Shown here in pieces: positions 5,965 to 10,847 of a DNA stretch of 10,847 nucleotides; positions within the stretch are counted from its first letter, which is position 1; each line of letters begins with the position of its first letter. Origin of the DNA: an uncultured Dorea sp. (GTDB lineage: Bacteria; Bacillota_A; Clostridia; Lachnospirales; Lachnospiraceae); NCBI GenBank assembly GCA_948468495.1, contig CAOKJI010000029.1:1-10847 (forward strand), given 5' to 3'. The translations under genes and the position numbers were made by a program. Under the pieces are notes generated by a model. That model searched no databases, was not told the origin of the DNA, and saw nothing but the letters and a program-made list of their open reading frames with translations.

Positions 5965-5996
5965 TCGCTGTCTCTCATTCAGAGACGTCCTCCCAA

Positions 5997-7043
5997 TTAC
6001 TCTGTCACGCTGATGCGTTCAACTTCTTCTTCCTCTGCCGACGGCTCCTTCTTGAATGCAAGAATAATAGCCGTAGATACGGCCGCTCCGATAAGAAGCG
6101 CCAGAATCAGCATAATCGGCTTATTGCAGAGTCCAAACATAAACACTCCGCCATGAGGCGCCTGAATCGTACAACCAAACAGATAGGAACAGGTTGCAGA
6201 CACAGCTGAGCCCGCCATGAAGCTTGGTACATACAACAGTGGATTTCCAGCTGCAAATGGAATTGCATACTCCGAAATCATTGCTGCTGCTCCGATAAAA
6301 CATCCTGCCGTAGAAGATTTCTCAGCCGAGGTAAATTTCTTTTTCGCAATGCACATCGCTGCCGCTATTGCAAGCGGCGGCGCCATAGACGCTACGAAAT
6401 TGGCTGCCATAGGCGCATAGTTGCCAGCTTCTAAAGTAGCGCACGCAAATGCGTATGCCGCTTTATTCACAGGTCCGCCAAGGTCAAATCCAAGCATCGC
6501 TCCCTGAATCAGTCCAAGAATAATAATTGAACTGCCGTCCAGTCCGCTGATAAATCCAAGCATCGCCTCGTTGAGCGCCGCAAATGGTTTTCCAATAACA
6601 ATCTCCACAATAAAGCCCATTGCCAGTACAGATAATGTCGGAATAATAACTGTCGGCAGTAACGACCGGAGCGACGCCGGTACTGGAATCTTTTTCAGAG
6701 CATTTACAATATATCCGGCAATAATACCGGCAACGATTGCCGCAAGGAATCCTCCGCCAATATCATCACAGAGACAGCCCGCCACAAGACCCGCTGCCAG
6801 CGCCGGCTTATCACCGATAGAATACGCTACATATGCACAGAATATTGGAACCATCAGCGCAAACGCATCTTTGCCCCACCAGAATATCCTGCTCCAGAAG
6901 CCCGTCTCAGACTCCGTTACCGCTACCGCTCCGCCCCCTGCGAATCCGATTGCAACCAGAATACCGCCTGCCACAACAAAAGGCAGCATATAGGACACGC
7001 CGGTAAGCAGGGCTGTCTTAATTTCTTTTCCTATCTCTTTCAT
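5997..7043 (-). CDS. PTS fructose-family transporter subunit EIIC
   Basis: The 348-residue membrane protein is a stand-alone EIIC of the fructose/mannitol superfamily, the channel that carries the sugar through the membrane during phosphorylation by EIIB. Characteristic stretches are LLTGVSYMLPFVVAGGILVA near the N-terminus, GFDLGGPVNKAAYAF around 185-199 and APHGGVFMF around 295-303. About eight to nine hydrophobic helices are visible, with an acidic cytoplasmic tail (SAEEEEVER). The motif usually written TEGAIPFA in fructose EIICs reads SEYAIPFA here (258-265), with Gly replaced by Tyr near the proposed sugar site. This suggests a substrate other than fructose. GGAGGAG precedes the ATG. It follows the damaged EIIB gene by 54 nt counted from the relic stop. 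Class certain, substrate unknown. Confidence 0.93.
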   Translation of the reverse strand: MKEIGKEIKTALLTGVSYMLPFVVAGGILVAIGFAGGGAVAVTESETGFWSRIFWWGKDAFALMVPIFCAYVAYSIGDKPALAAGLVAGCLCDDIGGGFLAAIVAGIIAGYIVNALKKIPVPASLRSLLPTVIIPTLSVLAMGFIVEIVIGKPFAALNEAMLGFISGLDGSSIIILGLIQGAMLGFDLGGPVNKAAYAFACATLEAGNYAPMAANFVASMAPPLAIAAAMCIAKKKFTSAEKSSTAGCFIGAAAMISEYAIPFAAGNPLLYVPSFMAGSAVSATCSYLFGCTIQAPHGGVFMFGLCNKPIMLILALLIGAAVSTAIILAFKKEPSAEEEEVERISVTE

Positions 7044-7097
7044 CTTTTGTCTCCTCCATCCTTTTAGAACGCATTTAAAACGCTCTGATTCACATAG

Positions 7098-7193
7098 TTA
7101 TCTTCCTTCAATTTCCTTTATTACAATTGTCGGATCTGCAATGACTGCATGCGGGGTAAGCTTAATCAGTTTTCCCTCCGGCACCGAATCGAA
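7098..7193 (-). pseudogene. Displaced C-terminal end of PTS EIIB in the +1 frame
   Basis: Thirty-one codons in the frame shifted by one from the EIIB gene read [14 protein letters not shown], continue with HAVIADPTIVIKEIEGR, and end in TAA at 7098-7100. The alternating hydrophobic pattern and the final helix look like the last third of a fructose-type EIIB, which normally ends with a similar strand-helix segment. It overlaps the 3' end of the EIIB reading frame and has no start of its own. It is best read as the original C-terminus, cut off by a frameshifting deletion near 7187-7200. Confidence 0.6.
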
Positions 7194-7365
7194 CCTGCGC
7201 CGCTGCAATATCCTTCGCCGATAGTTTATTCTCCTGACCCATCGCTCCCTGCGTCTCTACCTTAACTTTGTGTCCGTTTTTCTTACATACCTTCTGAATC
7301 GCTTCAGCAGCCATATAGGTATGCGCAATACCCGTTGCACATGAAGTAACGCCTACGATATACAT
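7162..7365 (-). CDS. PTS fructose-family EIIB, probably truncated by a frameshifting deletion
   Basis: The 67-residue product starts as a standard fructose-type [24 protein letters not shown] with the phosphorylated Cys at residue 9, then [20 protein letters not shown]. It transfers phosphate from EIIA to the incoming sugar. Family members are about 100 residues, and after the DIAxAD block they continue with a hydrophobic strand and an RF-containing segment. Here the sequence leaves the family pattern at DIAAAQVRF and stops ten residues later, while the expected C-terminus is found in the next frame (7098-7193). Lining up RF suggests that about ten residues are also missing, consistent with loss of 32 or 35 nt. 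The start has GGAGGAG 5 nt upstream and lies 12 nt after the EIIA stop. The protein is probably not functional; a sequence error is the alternative. Confidence 0.8.
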   Translation of the reverse strand: MYIVGVTSCATGIAHTYMAAEAIQKVCKKNGHKVKVETQGAMGQENKLSAKDIAAAQVRFGAGGKTD

Positions 7366-7377
7366 AGTTCTCCTCCT

Positions 7378-7854
7378 TTATTCGGTTGTAAAATTCTCAA
7401 TTTCCGCCACCATAGTTTCATAGCTGGCCGTCGTTGCCAGGACTTTCCGAAATTCCTCATGCATCATAAGTCTGGCTACCTGTGCCAGAATCTGCAGATG
7501 CTCATTCCTTGCTTCGCTGTTTCCGCCTTCAATCGCCAGCATAAATATGTATCTTACCAGTCCCTCCTCGCCGCAGGACTGATATAAAAGAGGCTCTTTT
7601 AATCTGACAAACCCAACGCCCGGCTGAACAACCTCGTCACAGATGCCATGGGGCATTGCAAGTTCATAATCCGCAAATACCGTCGGTCCCTCTTCTTCTC
7701 TTACACACAACGCATGGTAAAACGCTTCTTCACTGGTTGTAATGCCTGTTTTGTAAAACCGCTTTGCCATTTCCTTAAAAAGCTCATCTTTTGTCTGGAA
7801 TGAATCCTCATCCAAAAGAACCATATCCTTCATGAGTACATCTGTTAATTTCAA
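7378..7854 (-). CDS. PTS fructose/mannitol-type EIIA domain protein
   Basis: The 158-residue soluble protein is a stand-alone EIIA of the PTS_EIIA_2 family, which accepts phosphate from HPr-P and passes it to EIIB. The phosphorylation site is His69 in YELAMPHGI. Other family features are the N-terminal helix (KDELFKEMAKRF), the YIFMLAIEGGNSE strand corresponding to the usual flLAip segment, and the C-terminal helix pair QILAQVARLMMHEEFRKVL. Length is normal. Translation starts at TTG (7852-7854) with AGAGGG about 8 nt upstream. It lies 20 nt after the aldolase gene and 12 nt before EIIB, so it is firmly inside the operon. Confidence 0.93.
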   Translation of the reverse strand: MKLTDVLMKDMVLLDEDSFQTKDELFKEMAKRFYKTGITTSEEAFYHALCVREEEGPTVFADYELAMPHGICDEVVQPGVGFVRLKEPLLYQSCGEEGLVRYIFMLAIEGGNSEARNEHLQILAQVARLMMHEEFRKVLATTASYETMVAEIENFTTE

Positions 7855-7874
7855 TACTTATCCCTCTCTTTTAT

Positions 7875-8765
7875 CTACAGCGTGCCATTTCTAAACTCTG
7901 TAAGAACCATCTTCGCATACTCTTTCATATGTCCGGAACATGCCTCTGCAAGTTCATGATATGCAATCTTTCCATCGCTCGCCGCAATGGTATCAGCTGC
8001 AAATTTCGTTGCGCTCTTAGCCATGTATGAGTAGTAATTAATCTTAGAACAGCCTGCAGAAATCGCCGCTTTACACTGCTCAAAATCTACGCCCGACGAA
8101 CCATGCATTACAATCCGGCACTCTGGTTTTACCGCTTTGCGGATTGCTTTTACCCGGTCAATATCAAGAACCGGAGGCTCCGCATAGATACCATGCATTG
8201 TCCCAAAACAAACCGCTAAAGCGTCAACTCCTGTTCTCTCGGCAAATTCAGCAGCCTGCTCCGGATCAGTAAAGAATTTCCTGATATCTGCATTGGTAAG
8301 AATCCGCTTCTCTTTATCTTCGCTGTCATCATGCGTATCCTCCATTGCGGACGCCATAATGCCCAGTTCGCCCTCTACCGTAATTCCTCTTTCATGAGCG
8401 AACTTTACAAACTCAGCCGTACGAGCTACATTCTCCTCAAAAGGAAGATCCGAATTATCAAACATAATAGACGGGAATCCTGCCTCTAAAGCCCTCATCA
8501 AAAATGTATAACTTTTGCCATGATCCAGATGTACGCATACCGGAACCGACGACGCCTTGGCAGCCTTTACCATCTCCGGACCCATTCTCTCAATCGGAAT
8601 CAACGAATTATGAACTTCCGCATGGTCAATAATTACCGGAGTATTAAGCTCTTCGGCCGCCCCGATTACCGCGCGGAGCGTTTCCATATTCGGAGTATTA
8701 ATACATGGAATTCCATATCCCCTGGCCTCCGCTTCCGCTAAAATTTCTGTCATGTTTACCAACAT
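7875..8765 (-). CDS. Class II ketose-bisphosphate aldolase-like protein, divergent subfamily
   Basis: The 296-residue protein is a class II (metal-dependent) aldolase of the FbaA/GatY/KbaY fold. Visible key positions are D81 and H82 in VCVHLDHGKS (catalytic Asp and metal ligand), E131/E133 in VEGELG, H191 in FGTMHGIY and H221 in VMHGSSG, followed by N243 in the phosphate-binding end. It should cleave a phosphorylated ketose to DHAP and an aldehyde. Several usual motifs are altered: the N-terminal GYAVGAFN-type block reads GYGIPCINTPN, a distinctive DHAEVH occurs at 48-53, and the usual N-I/V-x-T after the second glycine loop reads NYYSYMAK. A substrate different from fructose- or tagatose-bisphosphate is therefore likely. 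I start at the ATG at 8763-8765 with AGGAGG 8 nt upstream, not at the longer frame to 8867. It lies in the sugar operon, with its own candidate promoter upstream. Confidence 0.88.
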   Translation of the reverse strand: MLVNMTEILAEAEARGYGIPCINTPNMETLRAVIGAAEELNTPVIIDHAEVHNSLIPIERMGPEMVKAAKASSVPVCVHLDHGKSYTFLMRALEAGFPSIMFDNSDLPFEENVARTAEFVKFAHERGITVEGELGIMASAMEDTHDDSEDKEKRILTNADIRKFFTDPEQAAEFAERTGVDALAVCFGTMHGIYAEPPVLDIDRVKAIRKAVKPECRIVMHGSSGVDFEQCKAAISAGCSKINYYSYMAKSATKFAADTIAASDGKIAYHELAEACSGHMKEYAKMVLTEFRNGTL

Positions 8766-8806
8766 AATAATTGCCTCCTTCAGCTCTTTATTTTTCTGTT
8801 GTATAA

Positions 8807-8835
8807 ATCTTAGCATTTCCTTAATTTTCAGTAAA
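8807..8835 (-). promoter_or_regulatory. Candidate internal promoter for aldolase-PTS-cupin
   Basis: On the minus strand TTTACT (8835-8830) and TAAGAT (8812-8807) are 17 nt apart, with TGC directly before the -10 (extended -10). It lies downstream of the hairpin at 8912-8943, and its transcript would have a leader of about 35 nt before the aldolase start. This would let the transport and aldolase genes be expressed apart from the upstream three. Confidence 0.5.
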
Positions 8836-8911
8836 TATTTCATAAACCGTACTTTTGCATCAGCCAAAGCTTATAAGGTGCAGATTTGGAATTTATCTCG
8901 TTTAGGCGCAC

Positions 8912-8943
8912 AAAAGGACGCCCGGAACCCCGGGCGCCCTTTT
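8912..8943 (-). terminator. Terminator-like hairpin between isomerase and aldolase genes
   Basis: aaaagg-a-cgcccgg (8912-8925) pairs with ccgggcg-c-cctttt (8930-8943) around a 4-nt loop, giving a 14-bp GC-rich stem with a U-G pair on the minus-strand RNA. The RNA then continues UUUUGUG, a short U-run that is partly stem. It starts 21 nt after the isomerase stop codon and should cause full or partial termination inside the cluster. Confidence 0.75.
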
Positions 8944-8964
8944 ACCTTTCCAATTAACGCTGCA

Positions 8965-9402
8965 TTACTGTTCGTTTTCAAAATCAATAATTCTCTGCAC
9001 TTTATCCACCGACCTGCAGTTGGAATCCCACTCTACAGATAAATATTCCTTCACAAGTTCTCTGGCTAGCTGGAGTCCAATTACCTGAGCTCCCATCGTA
9101 ATAATATTTGCGCAGTTAGAAAGTCTTGCGCGCTGTGCCTGATACACGTCATGAATACACGCCGCGTAAGCTCCCTTCACTTTATTTGCGGCAATTGACA
9201 CGCCGATTCCGGTTCCGCACAGGAGAATCCCTCTGTCGTAAGTCCCCTCCGCCACCGCCTGTGCAAGCGCAATCGCCGTATTGGCATAAATCGGGTCGTC
9301 GCTGCCCATATCTTCCACTTCGTGCCCAAGTCCTTCCACATACTTCATCAGCTCCAGCTTAAACTCCGCCGCATTGGGATCGCATCCAAAAACTACTTTC
9401 AT
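8965..9402 (-). CDS. RpiB/LacA/LacB-family sugar-phosphate isomerase
   Basis: The 145-residue protein has the RpiB/LacAB fold: MKVVFGCDPNAAEFKLEL at the N-terminus, YDRGILLCGTGIGVSIAANK with the catalytic Cys62 and the GTGIG anion-hole loop, then RARLSNCANIITMGAQVIG and a C-terminal helix. Such enzymes interconvert aldose and ketose phosphates (ribose-5-P/ribulose-5-P, allose-6-P/allulose-6-P, galactose-6-P/tagatose-6-P, tetrulose phosphates). Two positions that are His in E. coli RpiB appear changed: GCDH reads GCDP (Pro9), and the His of RQHND reads as Ser in RLSNC. The LSN-type variant resembles subfamilies acting on other ketose phosphates, so I give no gene symbol. I start at the ATG at 9400-9402; its AGGAGG overlaps the stop of the HAD gene. 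The longer frame to 9486 would overlap that gene. Confidence 0.9.
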   Translation of the reverse strand: MKVVFGCDPNAAEFKLELMKYVEGLGHEVEDMGSDDPIYANTAIALAQAVAEGTYDRGILLCGTGIGVSIAANKVKGAYAACIHDVYQAQRARLSNCANIITMGAQVIGLQLARELVKEYLSVEWDSNCRSVDKVQRIIDFENEQ

Positions 9403-9415
9403 TATCTTTTCCTCC

Positions 9416-10192
9416 TTATATTGAAAACCACCCATGAGATTCACAGGCTTTATAGATACCGTCCTCCACATTCTTGTCCGCAACAAAATCCGCCTTCTCC
9501 TTCAGTGCGTCGCAGGCATTTCCCATCGCAACACAATAGAATCTCTCATCAAACATACACAGATCGTTATAGTCGTCTCCAAAGACCACCACATCTTCTA
9601 TCCTGCCTCCGGCGTATTCCAGCATCTTAAGAATCCCGTCCTTTTTCTCATCCGCCTGAAACATCAGATATTCTTTCTGAAACCGCAAATGCCCCAGCGT
9701 GTCTTTCAAAGTCAGCCTTTCTTCCTCATCTTCTGGAATCGCAACATACAGTTTATAAATAAGGCCGCCCGCCGGGTCGAAATCCTCGTCGATAATGTAG
9801 GTCGTCTGCTCCTTCCGGACTCCCGCCGTCTCATAAAACCGAAAGCTATTCGCATACACCTTGGGAGAATCATCAATTGCTGTCAGCACGCCGTATCCCA
9901 GCTCCAGCGCCTGTCTATAAACAGCTAACGCTTTCTCATAATCAATCGGCCGATTCTCCCTAAGCGCTCCATTGTAGTAAATCCCATGCCCTCCGTTGCA
10001 CACCATATTCTCAAAATGATATTTCGCACGAAACGACTCCGCTTTATAGTTTGCCCGGCCTGTCGCAATCGAGACAAAATGTCCCGCCTCTTTAAGTTTC
10101 TTTACTGCCTCTAATGCCGACGGAACCACTTCTTTTGTCGCATTATCCGTTAATGTTCCGTCAATATCAAAGAAAAAATACTTTTTATCCAT
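9416..10192 (-). CDS. Cof-type HAD-IIB family phosphatase
   Basis: The 258-residue cytosolic protein has all four HAD motifs: D9-x-D11-GT in FFFDIDGTLTDN, the Thr in SIATGR (41-46), the Lys in DEKKDGIL (about 184) and the acidic GDDYND (205-210). The CNGGHGIYYNG block and the long cap between motifs II and III are typical of Cof-type subclass IIB enzymes, which remove phosphate from sugar phosphates and other small phosphorylated metabolites. In this operon it may relieve sugar-phosphate build-up or release a dead-end product. I start at the ATG at 10190-10192 with AAAGGAGG about 8 nt upstream. This start lies inside the last codons of the regulator gene (8-nt overlap), suggesting translational coupling. 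It ends 13 nt before the isomerase gene. Confidence 0.92.
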   Translation of the reverse strand: MDKKYFFFDIDGTLTDNATKEVVPSALEAVKKLKEAGHFVSIATGRANYKAESFRAKYHFENMVCNGGHGIYYNGALRENRPIDYEKALAVYRQALELGYGVLTAIDDSPKVYANSFRFYETAGVRKEQTTYIIDEDFDPAGGLIYKLYVAIPEDEEERLTLKDTLGHLRFQKEYLMFQADEKKDGILKMLEYAGGRIEDVVVFGDDYNDLCMFDERFYCVAMGNACDALKEKADFVADKNVEDGIYKACESHGWFSI

Positions 10193-10847
10193 TACTGTTT
10201 CCTCCTTTGCTGAATCGTTTTTCACTGCTTTTTTGCTCTTTTAAATACCCCAGCGCATCCTTGACATGGCTCTCGCGAACCGCAATCACAGCCAGAATTT
10301 TTACCGTTTCTTTCTCATCCCACAATACCTGATGTCTCAGCTTTACAATCGCAACAAATTCCTTCTTCAGCTTATCGCTAAGCACATGAGGAATCGCCAT
10401 CTTATTTCCGACCGACGTAGGAATACACGCCTCCTGCTCCAAAAGCCTCTTCTCAAACCCATCGTCAATTACCCCCCTCTCCCTCAGCATAACGCAGGTC
10501 TTCTTAATCACATCTTCCCTGTTTCTCGCGCTAAGTTCAAAGAATAAATTCTTTGATACGGATGCAAGCCACTCGTATCCGGCAATCTCTGCCTTGTTCT
10601 CAAAACTGTCGGAAAGCTGCCTGATATCCTCCTCGTTTACGTGCTTGGTAATGTGATAGGCCTCTATATTCATTTTTTTTAAATTTACGGTGGAAATAAT
10701 CATCTTATCCCTGTAATCCTCCGGCCGAAACCAGCGGTAATGAACAGCCTCCTTAAATATAAACTCCGGAAAACATTCCTGCAATTTTCCCAACTGATAG
10801 GCCGCCGTAGCATGATCTGTCGCAGTGACAAATACCGCTTCCTTTCT
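10185..10847 (-). CDS. PTS-regulated transcriptional regulator, C-terminal part (EIIB-like and EIIA-like domains), cut by window edge
   Basis: The frame is open to the right edge, so only the last 220 codons are seen. The first part (RKEAVFVTATDH..., then DKMIISTVNLKKMNIEAYHI and NEEDIRQL) follows the EIIB-like domain of BglG/MtlR/LicR-type regulators. The place where the phospho-Cys usually sits has no Cys. The second part is a PTS_EIIA_2-like domain, with its His in KMAIPHVLSDKLKK and the FVAIVKLRHQVLWDE and VKILAVIAV strands. The domain ends early (SHVKDALGYLKEQ, then a basic tail), lacking the usual final helix pair. N-terminal DNA-binding and PRD domains must lie beyond the window. It heads the operon and overlaps the HAD gene by 8 nt, so it is probably the local activator, controlled by PTS phosphorylation. 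The fold class is well supported; regulator versus plain EIIA protein is inferred. Confidence 0.75.
   Translation of the reverse strand, partial: RKEAVFVTATDHATAAYQLGKLQECFPEFIFKEAVHYRWFRPEDYRDKMIISTVNLKKMNIEAYHITKHVNEEDIRQLSDSFENKAEIAGYEWLASVSKNLFFELSARNREDVIKKTCVMLRERGVIDDGFEKRLLEQEACIPTSVGNKMAIPHVLSDKLKKEFVAIVKLRHQVLWDEKETVKILAVIAVRESHVKDALGYLKEQKSSEKRFSKGGNSNG

Noticed and set aside
6571..6993. Plus-strand 140-codon open frame opposite EIIC
   Set aside because: An antisense shadow of a conserved membrane-protein gene, with no start signals.
7162..7365. Programmed frameshift to make full-length EIIB
   Set aside because: No slippery heptamer or downstream structure is seen at 7187-7200, and residues are missing in addition to the frame change, which fits a deletion better.
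1..10847. CRISPR array, tRNA or rRNA genes, phage or transposase genes
   Set aside because: No regularly spaced repeats, cloverleaf-type sequences, rRNA segments, integrase or transposase frames were recognised on either strand.

Overview
The window looks like part of the chromosome of a gut-type clostridium, most likely a Lachnospiraceae member. The evidence is a mid-GC low-GC-Gram-positive style, strong AGGAGG ribosome binding sites with 5-9 nt spacing, sigma-A type promoters, TTG and GTG starts, an L10-leader attenuator in the Firmicutes form, and a fructose-type PTS operon. The family assignment is inferred; no rRNA or other species marker is present. Every gene is on the minus strand except one small plus-strand membrane-protein gene at 3430-3606.

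Reading from the left: the first 149 bases hold the N-terminus of an ABC transporter ATPase with its own promoter. Next is a complete Na+/phosphate cotransporter with a PhoU-like tail (368-2194) and a clear terminator. Positions 2292-3203 hold the wreck of an AgrC/AgrA-type two-component system. The membrane sensor half of the histidine kinase (2613-3203, promoter still intact) now runs out of frame into the C-terminal LytTR DNA-binding domain of the response regulator (2356-2637). The kinase catalytic domain and the receiver domain are missing. A perfect 14-bp inverted repeat flanked by 7-bp direct repeats sits exactly at the regulator stop codon.

The centre (3613-4937) is a self-contained rplJ-rplL unit: promoter, L10 leader with attenuator, rplJ (GTG start), rplL and terminator. 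The usual neighbours rplK-rplA and rpoB-rpoC are absent from both sides.

The right half (4953-10847) is one sugar-utilisation cluster. In transcription order it encodes a PTS-regulated transcription regulator (EIIB-like and EIIA-like C-terminal part only, cut by the window edge), a Cof-type HAD phosphatase (8-nt overlap with the regulator), an RpiB/LacAB-family isomerase, a divergent class II aldolase, PTS EIIA, EIIB and EIIC of the fructose family, and a two-cupin protein. A terminator-like hairpin and a candidate promoter lie between the isomerase and the aldolase, so the cluster may be transcribed as two units. The likely logic is PTS uptake and phosphorylation of a sugar, isomerisation, aldol cleavage, and phosphatase or cupin side steps. 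The substrate is not recognisable, and no kinase is present in view. The EIIB gene looks broken: its C-terminal end survives in another frame with about ten codons missing, so the transporter may be inactive in this strain unless this is a sequence error.

The most notable items are the collapsed agr-like locus, the damaged EIIB, the unassigned sugar pathway with its asymmetric two-cupin protein, the palindromic element at 2299-2348, and the stand-alone rplJL unit. I do not see a convincing wholly new defence or mobile system here.
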